DNA of 64,000 nt from Paenibacillus pabuli NBRC 13638 (GTDB lineage: Bacteria > Bacillota > Bacilli > Paenibacillales > Paenibacillaceae): NCBI RefSeq assembly GCF_001514495.1, contig NZ_BCNM01000002.1:1-64000 (forward strand). Reading direction: 5' to 3'. This document shows, piece after piece, positions 54,604 to 64,000 of the stretch (positions are counted from its first letter, which is position 1; every line of letters starts with the position of its first letter). Under the pieces are notes generated by a model. It searched no databases. It was given only the letters and a program-made list of their open reading frames with translations, and was not told the origin of the DNA. The translations under genes and the position numbers were made by a program.

Positions 54604-54653
54604 AAAGCCCCGAGAACTGTTTAACATTAACAGGCCTACGGAGCTTCTATTAT
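54604..54653 (-). terminator. Terminator after the MFS transporter gene
   Basis: On the minus strand AAGCTCCG and CTGTT pair with AACAG and CGGGGCTT over a small loop, followed by TTTTTC. It isolates the lasso operon from the MFS gene. Confidence 0.65.
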
Positions 54654-54690
54654 TAATGAGGAACATTAGCTGCACCTCTATATGAACCAC

Positions 54691-56025
54691 TTATCGCATT
54701 GAACTGACTTTTGACCCTTTTGATGAAATACGATACTTCAGATCCTGTTCTGCCTGATCTGCCTGAGTAGCATCGGACATTCCCTGCTGAACCTTGACGG
54801 TCAACAATACTGCAATTCCTGCAACGAAAAAGAAAATTAGAGACAGAATGCCCCACCGGGTTGAACCTGTGATTTGACCTACCCACCCAAATACAAACGG
54901 TCCAAAAATGGAAGAAAATTTCCCGGTAATATTGACGAACCCAAAATACTCTCCTGTTCTGCCGGCAGGCATCAGATTACTGAACAGGGAACGTGCTGTC
55001 GATTGACTTATGCCCTGTACTACACCTACCAGTCCGGCAAGCAGATAGAAATGAATGGCATCCGTCATAAAATAGCCCAAGATCACGATGCATATGTAGA
55101 TGGACAAGCTCGCCATTAATATTCGCTTCGCTCCCGAACGTTGTGCCCATGCACCCATCATCAACGTGCAAGGGTAACCGATAAACTGGGTAAGCAGTAA
55201 AGCGAACATCAGATCGGCGGTCCCAATTCCAATGCTTGTGCCATAGATCGTTGCCATCAGGATAATCGTATTGATTCCGTCGTTAAAAAACCAGAAAGCG
55301 ACCAACATACGCATCAATTGGGGAAAACGCCGGATCTGACTAAAGGTTTGGCGAAGTCTGCGCATGCCCACCCTCGCAGATCCTTTCCACGAACCGGGCA
55401 TATCCGGTGCAGCAGGCCGACGCTCAGCATGGCGAAATATAGGAATGGAGAACACCAGCCACCACAGCGCGACAGAGATAAAGGCAAGTCTTGTTCCGGC
55501 AAGTGTACTGCCCATTCCAAACCAACCGGGCTGTTGAATCATCAGCAGATTGACTGCAAGCAGCAACCCGCCCCCCATATAACCATAGGCATACCCTTTG
55601 GATGAGATCAAGTCCCTTCGGTCGGGGGATACCAGATCAGGCAGCATTGCATCGTAGAAGGTATTGCCCCCTGCAAAACCGATCGTTGAAATGACCAGCA
55701 GAGCAGAAGCCAGTATATAGTCGCCCTCTCCGATAAAGCTGAACCCGAGCGTAGCGATGATGCCAATGATGGAGAACACTCGCAAAAAGTCGCCCTTGCG
55801 TCCCGATAAATCTGCTAAAGTTCCCAGCAAGGGTGTTAACAGCGCTACGCATAACATGCCCATGGAATGTGTATACGCCAGATACGATGCGGCAGTATCT
55901 GCATCCAGGGTGGCGGCGGCCACTGAAGCATAGAAGACGGGAAGAACGGCTGCAAGAACTGTCGTCGCATAGGCCGAGTTGGCCCAATCATACATAATCC
56001 ATGCCTTAACTGCCCGATTATCCAA
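54691..56025 (-). CDS. MFS transporter, UMF1/Atg22-like
   Basis: A membrane protein with about 12 transmembrane helices, UMF1 family. The signature AWIMYDWANSAYATTVLAAVLPVFY lies at the N-terminus (split: AWIMYDWANSAY and ATTVLAAVLPVFY). It also has GTLADLSGRKG and QGISQSTARSLFSNLMPAGRTGEYFG. The substrate is unknown. I place the start at TTG 56025, five bases after AAGGAAGGA, giving 444 residues; the GTG at 56046 (451 residues) has an 8-bp perfect hairpin directly upstream. It is not obviously part of the lasso operon, being on the far side of a terminator. Confidence 0.82.
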   Translation of the reverse strand: MDNRAVKAWIMYDWANSAYATTVLAAVLPVFYASVAAATLDADTAASYLAYTHSMGMLCVALLTPLLGTLADLSGRKGDFLRVFSIIGIIATLGFSFIGEGDYILASALLVISTIGFAGGNTFYDAMLPDLVSPDRRDLISSKGYAYGYMGGGLLLAVNLLMIQQPGWFGMGSTLAGTRLAFISVALWWLVFSIPIFRHAERRPAAPDMPGSWKGSARVGMRRLRQTFSQIRRFPQLMRMLVAFWFFNDGINTIILMATIYGTSIGIGTADLMFALLLTQFIGYPCTLMMGAWAQRSGAKRILMASLSIYICIVILGYFMTDAIHFYLLAGLVGVVQGISQSTARSLFSNLMPAGRTGEYFGFVNITGKFSSIFGPFVFGWVGQITGSTRWGILSLIFFFVAGIAVLLTVKVQQGMSDATQADQAEQDLKYRISSKGSKVSSMR

Positions 56026-56287
56026 ATGGTATCCTTCCTTTTGCACACATCCTTCCGAAGGATGTCAGAGTGAATGCCTGTCCCTATTGTAAAGGAAGAT
56101 TGTCACAATTGTTCATTATTTCTGTAAAAAGTTCACGACTATCTCTACAATTCAGATGGCTCCAAAAGGGAAACTCGTGTAATTGTATCATTTTATCTAC
56201 GCATGCATCACATATCGTCCCCGCCCGTGAATATACTTAATTACCGACAGGCCAAACTGTGCCGCGTAATCAATGGGGGGTGCCTAT

Positions 56288-57454
56288 ATGTCAAATTCAC
56301 ACCAGCCTTACTCGTTCGTCGTATCTCGGGAAGATTGGTCGCTTCACCGCAAAGGGTACCAGGACCAGCAGCGCCATCAGCAAAAGGTTAAAGATGTCAT
56401 CAAACAGAATCTGCCTGATCTAATTACCGAAGAGAACATCATTATGTCTGATGGAAAACAAATCATTAAGGTACCAATCCGCAGCCTGGATGAGTACCGT
56501 TTTGTGTATAACTACCAAAAGCAAAAACATGTGGGTCAAGGAGATGGTGACAGTCAGGTCGGGGATGTCATCGGACGTGATCCCGCTTCACAGAAACCAG
56601 GCAAAGGCGAAAAGGCCGGAGATCAGCCAGGGCATGACATCGTCGAAGCCGAGGTGAGTATCGAGGAATTGGAAGATATGCTTTTCTCCGAACTGGAACT
56701 TCCGGATCTGAAGCAAAAAGACAAGGATCAGATCGAGACACATACCGTTGTATTCAACGATATCCGCAAAAAAGGCATGCAGTCCAACATTGACAAGAAA
56801 CGCACCATTCTGGAGAATCTGCGTCGCAATGCCACAACAGGCAATCCAGGCATTCATCATATCAGTCCGGATGATCTGCGTTACAAGACATGGGAAGACA
56901 AAATCATTCCACAGTCCAATGCGGTCATCATCGCCATGATGGACACTTCCGGGTCCATGGGTTCCTTTGAAAAATATTGCGCCCGCAGCTTTTTCTTCTG
57001 GATGACCCGTTTCCTGCGCCGCCAGTATGAGAAAGTGGAGATTGTTTTCCTCGCTCATCATACCGAGGCCAAAGAAGTGACCGAAGAGGAATTTTTCACC
57101 CGGGGCGAAAGCGGGGGGACCATCTGCTCCTCTGTATATATGAAGGCATTGGATATTATTGACAGCCGTTATCCTCCTTCCAGCTACAACATCTACCCTT
57201 TCCACTTCTCCGACGGGGATAACCTGACCTCGGATAATGAGCGGTGTGTCAAACTGATTGGTGAGTTAATGAAGCGCAGCAACATGTTTGGATATGGCGA
57301 GGTGAACCAGTACAACCGCAGCAGTACACTGATGTCCGCCTATCGCCATATCAAGATCGACCAGTTCATGTATTATGTGATCAAAGAAAAAGGCGAAGTG
57401 TACAAAGCTTTGCGCAGCTTTTTCCAAAAACGGGAAGGAGGCAGCGTAGGATGA
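56288..57454 (+). CDS. yhbH: Sporulation protein YhbH (DUF444)
   Basis: A 388-residue protein of the YhbH/DUF444 family, functionally linked to the PrkA kinase and SpoVR. The N-terminal half includes [29 protein letters not shown]. The C-terminal half is a von Willebrand-like domain with the MIDAS-type motif [17 protein letters not shown], then [18 protein letters not shown] and FHFSDGDN. The start is the ATG at 56288 behind GGGGGG. The next gene, spoVR, overlaps by 4 bp (ATGA), so the two are one transcript. Confidence 0.94.
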   Translation: MSNSHQPYSFVVSREDWSLHRKGYQDQQRHQQKVKDVIKQNLPDLITEENIIMSDGKQIIKVPIRSLDEYRFVYNYQKQKHVGQGDGDSQVGDVIGRDPASQKPGKGEKAGDQPGHDIVEAEVSIEELEDMLFSELELPDLKQKDKDQIETHTVVFNDIRKKGMQSNIDKKRTILENLRRNATTGNPGIHHISPDDLRYKTWEDKIIPQSNAVIIAMMDTSGSMGSFEKYCARSFFFWMTRFLRRQYEKVEIVFLAHHTEAKEVTEEEFFTRGESGGTICSSVYMKALDIIDSRYPPSSYNIYPFHFSDGDNLTSDNERCVKLIGELMKRSNMFGYGEVNQYNRSSTLMSAYRHIKIDQFMYYVIKEKGEVYKALRSFFQKREGGSVG

Positions 57455-58887
57455 CAGATGAAATCCGCGATCTTGAATACGCCATTGCTGAAATTATGGA
57501 GATTGCCGATGGATTTGGCCTCGATTATTATCCCATGCGTTATGAGATATGCCCCGCAGACATTATTTACACTTTTGGGGCTTACGGGATGCCAACCCGG
57601 TTCAGTCACTGGAGCTTCGGAAAAACTTTTCATAAAATGAAGATGCAATATGATTTTGGACTCAGTAAAATCTATGAACTTGTTATCAATTCGAATCCTT
57701 GTTACGCCTTCCTGCTGGATGGAAACTCGCTGATCCAGAACAAACTGATTGTCGCACACGTGCTGGCGCACTGTGATTTCTTCAAGAACAATGCCCGGTT
57801 CTCCAAATCCAATCGCAATATGGTCGAAAGCATGGCGGCCACCGCTGATCGGATCAGTAACTATGAGATGGAATATGGAACAGAGGCCGTTGAAGCGTTC
57901 ATTGATGCGGTCATCGCCATTCAGGAACATGTTGATCCCCAACTGATTAAACCCCGCCATTTGGACAAACAACGCTATATGGAGATGAAAATGCGGGAAC
58001 AACGCGGGGAGAAACCACCACGACCTGAAGGTCGCTATGATGATCTGTGGTCACTGGATGATGTCCAGAATGAAGAAACACCTGTAGAAGGAATTCAGGT
58101 ACATCACTTCCCGCCTGAACCGGAAAAAGATGTCATGTGGTTTATCCAGGAATTTTCCGAAGTGTTAACGGATTGGCAGAGGGATATTATGAGCATGATG
58201 CGTGAGGAGATGTTATACTTCTGGCCGCAGATGGAAACTAAGATCATGAATGAAGGCTGGGCCTCCTACTGGCATCAACGCATTATACGTGAACTCGATC
58301 TGAACAGTGAGGATACAATTGAATTCGCCAAACTGAATTCTTCGGTCGTGCAGCCATCCAAGCAAAGTCTGAATCCCTATTATTTGGGACTGAAAATTTT
58401 CGAGGATATTGAACGTCGTTGGGATCATCCCTCCCGGGAGGAGCAGGAACGCTGGGGACGTCAACCGGGCCAGGGTCGTGCCAAAATGTTCGAGGTGCGC
58501 GAATTCGATTCTGATACCTCGTTTATCCGCAATTACATGACCAAGCAATTAACCGAAGACCTCGACCTATATGTATTCGAGAAAAAAGGCCCGGACTGGA
58601 AAATTACCGACAAGTCCTGGGAAAACATACGGGATCAACTTGTATTTTCACGCATCAACGGCGGTTCTCCATATCTGGTCGTCCAGGATGCCGACTATCT
58701 GCGCACAGGAGAACTCGTGCTCAAACATCAATATGAAGGCATCGAGCTGGATCTGAAATATATGGAGCGGACCCTTCCGTATCTGTATCGCCTATGGGGA
58801 CGTACCGTCCATGTGGAAACGCGTGTTGAGGATAAGCCGATCTGGTTCACATATGATGGCAAAAAGCATCACCGCAAGTTTCTATAA
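57451..58887 (+). CDS. spoVR: SpoVR family protein
   Basis: A 478-residue cytoplasmic protein of the SpoVR/YcgB family, needed for normal spore cortex in Bacillus. Family features: [33 protein letters not shown] at the N-terminus (in two parts: [16 protein letters not shown] and [14 protein letters not shown]), [19 protein letters not shown] (here [14 protein letters not shown]), and [16 protein letters not shown]. The combination with YhbH matches the YhbH-SpoVR-PrkA system of many bacteria; prkA is not in the window. Confidence 0.95.
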   Translation: MTDEIRDLEYAIAEIMEIADGFGLDYYPMRYEICPADIIYTFGAYGMPTRFSHWSFGKTFHKMKMQYDFGLSKIYELVINSNPCYAFLLDGNSLIQNKLIVAHVLAHCDFFKNNARFSKSNRNMVESMAATADRISNYEMEYGTEAVEAFIDAVIAIQEHVDPQLIKPRHLDKQRYMEMKMREQRGEKPPRPEGRYDDLWSLDDVQNEETPVEGIQVHHFPPEPEKDVMWFIQEFSEVLTDWQRDIMSMMREEMLYFWPQMETKIMNEGWASYWHQRIIRELDLNSEDTIEFAKLNSSVVQPSKQSLNPYYLGLKIFEDIERRWDHPSREEQERWGRQPGQGRAKMFEVREFDSDTSFIRNYMTKQLTEDLDLYVFEKKGPDWKITDKSWENIRDQLVFSRINGGSPYLVVQDADYLRTGELVLKHQYEGIELDLKYMERTLPYLYRLWGRTVHVETRVEDKPIWFTYDGKKHHRKFL

Positions 58888-58936
58888 TCACCCTTTTCTA
58901 CTCCTTTAGCATGCTCTCAGCATTTATAAAAACACC

Positions 58937-58981
58937 AAAAAGCGGCAAGTCCCTGACATATGACGGGGACTTGCCGCTTGG
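58937..58981. terminator. Bidirectional terminator
   Basis: AGCGGCAAGTCCC pairs with GGGGACTTGCCGCT over an 11-base loop. On the minus strand a T-run follows. It separates spoVR from the convergent sensor gene. Confidence 0.85.
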
Positions 58982-58995
58982 CATTTCATGCATTA

Positions 58996-61476
58996 TTAGA
59001 GAACGGATGGAGTGCCGTGCATCCGAAGCGGCACGAAAAAGTCATGTTCCACTTCATTGGCCGGTAATGGACGACTGAAATAATACCCCTGGATTTCGCG
59101 GCAATCATTTTGCATCAGAATATCGAGCTGCCCTTTCGTCTCGATCCCTTCGGCAATCACGTCCATCTTCAAATGCTGTGCCATCGATATGATCGTCGCT
59201 ACAATGGCCTGATCACTTCGACTCTTGGTAATGTCCGTTACAAAGGAGCGGTCAATCTTCAGCTTATGAATGGGGAAATGCTTCAAATAACTCAGCGAGC
59301 TGTATCCCGTCCCGAAATCATCCAGGCTGATTTTGACCCCGAGCGCTGTAAGCTCATTCAGTATACTTGTAGATACGGATGCGTCCATCATCATACTCTC
59401 GGTAATCTCCAGTTCCAGATAAGTGGCATCAAGTCCCGTCTCCGCAAGTGCATTTTTGACCTGCTCCACCAGGTTGGACTGATGAAACTGCTGACTGGAC
59501 AAGTTCACCGATACCGGAATCAGCGGTCCGCCACTGGCGTGCCAAAGTTTCATCTGTCTGCATGCTTCGCGCAGCGTCCAATTCCCGATTTCGTAAATCA
59601 TGCCCGTCTCTTCTGCAATTGGAATGAACACATTCGGAGCCAGAACACCCTTAAGCGGATGATTCCAGCGTATCAAAGCCTCTACACCGATCATACGGCT
59701 GTCTTCTGTACGAATCTGGGGCTGGTAGTACAGGACCATTTCATCTCGTTCCAGCGCTTTACGCAAATAACCCTCCAGTTCAATTCGTTCATATAATTCC
59801 GAATCCAATTGAGCGGTATAGAACTGATAACCGTTTTTGCCGTTTTTCTTGACTTCATACATGGCTGAATCGGCATGTTTCATCAGAGCGTCTGATCCTG
59901 TTCCATGAACAGGATACATGGCAATTCCGATACTGGCTGTAACGTAAAAGTCATTTTCCTTTAATCGATATGGCAGCTGAATGGCGCCAACAATCTGTTT
60001 CGCAAGTTCAGCCACCCGTATCTCCGATCCTTGCTCATTGGTTACAACCAAGGTGAACTCGTCGCCTCCCATACGAGCAAGCATGACATTATCTGCTGCT
60101 TGGGGATCGGATTCCTGTATGGCATCCATAATTCTGCCACTCACTTCCCTTAAGAACAAATCACCTACGGAATGTCCCAATGAGTCATTAATCATCTTGA
60201 AGCGGTCGATATCCATTACCATAACAGCAAATGAGGAACCTGCTGCCGTTGAAGCATGGATTGTTTCTTCCAATACCTCGTCCAGCTTGCGACGGTTCGG
60301 CAATCCCGTGAGCGGATCATGCAAAGCCTGGTGACGTATGCTTTCCTGAGCCTGCTTCTCCTCGGTTACATCTTTAATCAGAATGTGGCTTCCCTGATGT
60401 TTACCATCAATCAGTACGGGTACGACGGCAATACTCAGATCAAGATCATGACCCTGGACATTTTTCATTTTCCCCATAAAATGCTGCTGGTCGCGTCTAT
60501 CATCATCCCATACCACACCATGCGTTTCAACCGTCCCATATATTTCAACATGCTGTGTAATTTCATCGATCGAACGATGTATAATCTCTTTCTCCTGGTA
60601 GCCCGTAATTCGTGTAACAGCAGCATTAATTCCCTTGATAGCCCCCTGCTTGTCCACTGAAATAATAGCGTCCGAATGGTTGTCGTACAGAGCCTGATAC
60701 CACTGTTCATTTTCACGAATCCGCCGATCCTTCTGCGACAGTCGCTGATTAATAAATATGCCGAACAGGGTCAATCCCAAGGCTATAAAGGTGCCTGCTG
60801 CGATCAGATACGCCAGTATGGACGGCTCAATCTGCTTGATCGAACCTGCCATGGTATCATGTGTGCCATGTGCATTATGGAATTGAGCGGCCGACATTCC
60901 CATATAATGCATTCCCGAAATTCCCAGCCCCATAATGAGTCCACTGCCCATCTTATATATCCAAGTATATTGTGACTGACGCTGGCGAAAGTAAAACATG
61001 AGCCACAATGCAGCAAAGGAAGCCAACGCCGCAATCAGAATAGATAACACTACGATGCCTGGCTTATATGTAATCGGAATGGACATGGCAGCCATTCCCA
61101 CATAATGCATACTGCTTATGCCTGCAGTCATGAGCAATCCTGCAATCAGGAGCTTGCTTATCTTCCCCGATTGCTGACCTGCAATATTTAATGCTACACC
61201 AGATGCGATAATTGCAAGCAGAACAGATAGAACAACCTCCTTAGTGGAGTAGGACACATGCATAGGAAGAACAAAAGCCAACATGCCCACAAAATGCATG
61301 GACCATATCCCCAAACCCATGGAGACTGCCCCGCAAGTTAGCCACACATTTCGGGACATGCCGTTCGCCAGACTCACCCGGCCTGCTAGGTCAAGTGCTG
61401 CATAAGAAGCTAGAGCTGCAATAATGTAAGATAAAAAAACCAGTTCCAAGTTGTACGTTCCATGTAGGTGCTCCAC
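58996..61476 (-). CDS. MHYT-PAS-GGDEF-EAL c-di-GMP signalling protein
   Basis: An 826-residue membrane sensor. About seven transmembrane helices with the MHYT repeats SMHFVGM, SMHYVGM and GMHYMGM (residues about 58-200), which may bind copper to sense O2, CO or NO. A PAS domain follows (about 255-370), then GGDEF (about 385-550; the core is ARMGGDEFTLVV and looks active) and EAL (about 565-815; GVEALIRWNHP, LELEITESMM, DDFGTGYSSL and QGYYFSRPLP). Both catalytic cores look intact, so it could make or break c-di-GMP. The gene stands alone. Confidence 0.94.
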   Translation of the reverse strand: MEHLHGTYNLELVFLSYIIAALASYAALDLAGRVSLANGMSRNVWLTCGAVSMGLGIWSMHFVGMLAFVLPMHVSYSTKEVVLSVLLAIIASGVALNIAGQQSGKISKLLIAGLLMTAGISSMHYVGMAAMSIPITYKPGIVVLSILIAALASFAALWLMFYFRQRQSQYTWIYKMGSGLIMGLGISGMHYMGMSAAQFHNAHGTHDTMAGSIKQIEPSILAYLIAAGTFIALGLTLFGIFINQRLSQKDRRIRENEQWYQALYDNHSDAIISVDKQGAIKGINAAVTRITGYQEKEIIHRSIDEITQHVEIYGTVETHGVVWDDDRRDQQHFMGKMKNVQGHDLDLSIAVVPVLIDGKHQGSHILIKDVTEEKQAQESIRHQALHDPLTGLPNRRKLDEVLEETIHASTAAGSSFAVMVMDIDRFKMINDSLGHSVGDLFLREVSGRIMDAIQESDPQAADNVMLARMGGDEFTLVVTNEQGSEIRVAELAKQIVGAIQLPYRLKENDFYVTASIGIAMYPVHGTGSDALMKHADSAMYEVKKNGKNGYQFYTAQLDSELYERIELEGYLRKALERDEMVLYYQPQIRTEDSRMIGVEALIRWNHPLKGVLAPNVFIPIAEETGMIYEIGNWTLREACRQMKLWHASGGPLIPVSVNLSSQQFHQSNLVEQVKNALAETGLDATYLELEITESMMMDASVSTSILNELTALGVKISLDDFGTGYSSLSYLKHFPIHKLKIDRSFVTDITKSRSDQAIVATIISMAQHLKMDVIAEGIETKGQLDILMQNDCREIQGYYFSRPLPANEVEHDFFVPLRMHGTPSVL

Positions 61477-61525
61477 TCATTCTGTCCTTTCAACCGGGAA
61501 ATGCCTTCTATGTAAGCAAAAATGT

Positions 61526-61567
61526 AAAAAAGAAGCGAGTGCGCTGTCTGGATGACAGGCACTCCCT
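61526..61567 (-). terminator. Terminator after the xylanase gene
   Basis: On the minus strand GAGTGC-CTGTC pairs with GACAG-CGCACTC around an ATCCA loop, followed by a T-run. It lies about 180 bp after the xylanase stop. The rest of 61477-61742 has no clear feature. Confidence 0.65.
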
Positions 61568-61742
61568 CCGCATCATTTGTCTTGTGACCACTGACTTGTA
61601 TAAGCCGGAGTCATACATCAGAAACCCGTTATTTTAGATGTATATAGTCTAAACGTCCCGGCATTTAAAATCAACACTTTTTCCCAGAAAAACGGATATC
61701 ATATATGAACAAATTTCCTTTCAAAATTCACTTTTGATTCAC

Positions 61743-64000
61743 TTATTTTCGGACCAGAAGCAAGTTACCAAAGCCGGATGTATTTTGATACGAATTGCCT
61801 GATTGATCACTCCAGATGGATACGTTGCTTCGTTGACCATTCCCGGCATGATCGTCGTTCACCTGCAGGTCAAATCCAATCCATGTATTCTTACCTGTAG
61901 GGACTTGATCCAAAGGAATCGCCGCCTCGATAACATATCCTCCACTTGTCAGTCGGGCAGCCGACTTGAATCGTTCCTTCAAGGCATTTCCTCCAAAGGA
62001 AGATTCATTATCAAAGTTAACCCGGTACTGCGCGTCATCCTCCTGGTAGTACGTGGTCTGATTGTGGTTGGGGTCGATAAACAGTTCGACGGAGTCCTGC
62101 TCATGTGCATTTTTGCTCACTTTACTTAATAACGGATCGTTGACATCTGCAAATACATACAGATAGTTCTCATCCCATAACAACTGGGCAGTCGCCGTTG
62201 CGCCCGAATTCCCAATTACCCAGACATCCGTCTTAACTGACGCTGTCTTCTCCCAGATGCCTTCCTTTTTCCCATCTACTACGGGTTTGCCATATGTGAC
62301 CTTGGTGTGCTTCAGGGCAGAACCCAGCTTCAATTTGCCTCGATTGTCAGGCTTATCGGGCTGCTGGTTGGAAATATCATTCCAAACAATGGTGGCTGTC
62401 TGCCCACCAGCATGTTCATCCGTAATTCGGTAATCCAGGGACAGTACTTTCCCTTCGGTAAGTAAAGAGGCTGACAAAGGCAGTGATGCATATACGACAT
62501 AACCCGTTTTGGTCTCCTGTACGCTGTATACCTTCTTATCCTTGCCTTTGCTGCCTTCACGTTTGAACGTATACTGACCATTCTCAGGTGATGGATGATT
62601 CTGCTTGGCAAGTGAAACATCTGCAGAGGTTTCAGCGACTGTATCCTTGGTGTCTTCCGCAAGGAACACCTGCACCTGATCCCCTTTGCGACGTGTAGTA
62701 TCCTTCACTTCCACTCGCAGATTCACCTTTTTGGTATCCCACAGCACTCTAGCCTCACCGGTAACCTCTGATGTACCTTCTGCAAGATGATTAATATCAA
62801 TCCCTTTCACAGCGCTCCAGAGAACATCTTCCTGTCCTTTGTGATCCGGGAATGAGGGGCTGGCCTTAAGCGCTGTCCATTCATTACGGTAGATCGGAAG
62901 GGTGGTAGGGTCCACCAATGCCCAATAAGCCGGTTTCGCTTTCAGTTTCCTGTCAAACAATAACGGTGCATCTTTGCGTCCTTTAACAGGATGGTTATCA
63001 AGCCATGTACCATCATCCGCAAGTCCCCAGACCGTAACACTGTCCATTACACCACGTTTCCCCAATTCATCGAACAGATCAAATAGTTCACGGTAGCGAT
63101 AGGCCTGCTGCAGCATTATTTCATCCGTAACAGGCATCTCCTGCTCGGAAGAATTGGAATAGATCGAAACGTCCAGTTCGGTAACCTGTACATTCACACC
63201 AAGAGCCGCAACTTTGTTAAAGGCCTCACGAATCAGCTTCACATCCGGTCCGTACATGGACACATGCATCTGGAATCCAACCGCATCAATCGGTGTGCCT
63301 TTAGCCAGCAGTTTCTCTACAAGCTTCACCATATCATTCAGTTTGCTTGCACTGCCCTCCAGTCCATAGTCATTAATCACCAGTACGGCATCGGGATCAG
63401 CCTCACGGGCATATCGGAATGCCAGCTCAATGTAATCACTGTCATCTCCGTCGCCATCCACATCCCCAATGATGTCTCTCCACTTGGAACCACTTGCCTG
63501 ATTACGCAAGCCGCCTCCGTCCGAGATGACTTCATTTACGACATCCCATGTATGGACCTTTCCTTTATACCGACTCACGATGGTCTGAATATGGGTTTTC
63601 ATCCGTGCAAGCAGCTGTTCCCGCGTGGCAGGTTTCGATGCATCATTCGGATCAGTAAAGAACCAATCCGGTACCTGACTATGCCATAACAGCGTATGAC
63701 CTCTGATCTCCATATCATTGGCTTCGGCAAAGTTCACCAGCCGATCCGCCTCTGACCAGACAAACTGTCCCTCCTGAGGCTGCATCGCATCCATTTTCAT
63801 AAAATTCCCTGCTGTTATACTGTTAAAATGTTTGGTCAACAACCGGGAATGCTGGTCTTCCGGGTCCAGTGCAGACTGGTCGATTGCAGCCCCCAGTGCA
63901 TAATGTTGTCCCACGATATCAACCAGACTCGGAATATTCGGCTCAATTTCAATTTTCTCAGCAACCGTAATCAGAACATCATCGATATAGAAGGAAATCG
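61743..64000 (-). CDS. GH10 endo-1,4-beta-xylanase with C-terminal CBM9 modules, N-terminus cut by window edge
   Basis: A secreted-type xylanase whose start lies beyond the right edge. Upstream of the catalytic domain the frame reads FYIDDVLITVAEK, the end of a carbohydrate-binding module (CBM22/CBM4-like). The GH10 domain follows (GQHYALGAAIDQS to YWALVDPT). The acid/base glutamate is in WDVVNEVISDGG and the nucleophile in VTELDVSIYS. Two CBM9-like modules complete it, the second with SVELFIDPNHN and IGFDLQVNDDHAGN. It ends after the second CBM9 (NLLLVRK) without surface-layer (SLH) repeats. Confidence 0.94.
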   Translation of the reverse strand, partial: ISFYIDDVLITVAEKIEIEPNIPSLVDIVGQHYALGAAIDQSALDPEDQHSRLLTKHFNSITAGNFMKMDAMQPQEGQFVWSEADRLVNFAEANDMEIRGHTLLWHSQVPDWFFTDPNDASKPATREQLLARMKTHIQTIVSRYKGKVHTWDVVNEVISDGGGLRNQASGSKWRDIIGDVDGDGDDSDYIELAFRYAREADPDAVLVINDYGLEGSASKLNDMVKLVEKLLAKGTPIDAVGFQMHVSMYGPDVKLIREAFNKVAALGVNVQVTELDVSIYSNSSEQEMPVTDEIMLQQAYRYRELFDLFDELGKRGVMDSVTVWGLADDGTWLDNHPVKGRKDAPLLFDRKLKAKPAYWALVDPTTLPIYRNEWTALKASPSFPDHKGQEDVLWSAVKGIDINHLAEGTSEVTGEARVLWDTKKVNLRVEVKDTTRRKGDQVQVFLAEDTKDTVAETSADVSLAKQNHPSPENGQYTFKREGSKGKDKKVYSVQETKTGYVVYASLPLSASLLTEGKVLSLDYRITDEHAGGQTATIVWNDISNQQPDKPDNRGKLKLGSALKHTKVTYGKPVVDGKKEGIWEKTASVKTDVWVIGNSGATATAQLLWDENYLYVFADVNDPLLSKVSKNAHEQDSVELFIDPNHNQTTYYQEDDAQYRVNFDNESSFGGNALKERFKSAARLTSGGYVIEAAIPLDQVPTGKNTWIGFDLQVNDDHAGNGQRSNVSIWSDQSGNSYQNTSGFGNLLLVRK

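Noticed and set aside
59110..59796. 228-codon plus-strand ORF within the GGDEF-EAL gene
   Set aside because: It is antisense to the conserved EAL domain, and its protein has no recognisable features.

Overview
The window looks like chromosome of a Paenibacillus-type endospore former. The evidence is synteny and families: dnaE next to ytrH-ytrI-ytpI-ytoI, a SufCDSUB operon, cotJABC, yhbH-spoVR, pdaA, a YjcZ-type micro-protein, a large GH10/CBM9 xylanase, and a paeninodin-like lasso peptide cluster. No rRNA, tRNA, CRISPR array or intact transposon was seen. Genus is inferred from content; no search was run.

Layout. 1-7.4 kb: 5'-part of dnaE (minus, runs off the left edge), then ytrH, ytrI, ytpI (plus), ytoI and a small membrane protein (minus). 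7.5-14.5 kb: a YlbF-family gene and five tandem YheC/YheD-type ATP-grasp genes. 14.5-16.5 kb: HAD phosphatase, a fossil chemoreceptor tail, and a Gfo/Idh/MocA oxidoreductase. 16.6-20.5 kb: an unusual set of a ThDP enzyme, a CMD-family protein, a STAS-like protein and a KAS III-like protein. 20.6-30.6 kb: cotJABC, a CNNM/CorC protein, yfkAB, two HD-GYP genes around yunD and a moaD-moaE fusion, a YjcZ-type gene and an M23 peptidase. 30.9-37.7 kb: suf operon under a Fur/PerR-like operator, a DUF1802 gene and dps. 38-45.1 kb: mtnK-mtnA, yunC, several small genes, degV, pdaA. 45.2-54.5 kb: cysC convergent with a lasso peptide operon. 54.7-64 kb: MFS transporter, yhbH-spoVR, an MHYT-PAS-GGDEF-EAL protein and a GH10 xylanase (runs off the right edge).

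The most notable system is the lasso cluster at 46.0-54.3 kb. An unannotated 46-codon gene (50927-51067, minus) encodes a precursor with a paeninodin-like leader and a 24-residue core predicted to close a 9-residue ring between Ala1 and Asp9. Around it are a cyclase (C), RRE protein (B1), leader peptidase (B2), ABC exporter (D) and three potential tailoring enzymes: an HPr-kinase-like kinase, a nucleotidyltransferase and a sulfotransferase. A lone APS kinase gene (cysC), which makes the sulfotransferase donor PAPS, lies just beyond the far end. The core has a tyrosine in an acidic context (Tyr19) and a C-terminal serine, plausible sites for sulfation and phosphorylation.

Other points of interest are the five-gene ATP-grasp array with alternating architectures, the KAS III homologue that keeps only the cysteine of the triad, the MoaD-MoaE fusion whose Gly-Gly is internal, and a large acidic insertion in DnaE.
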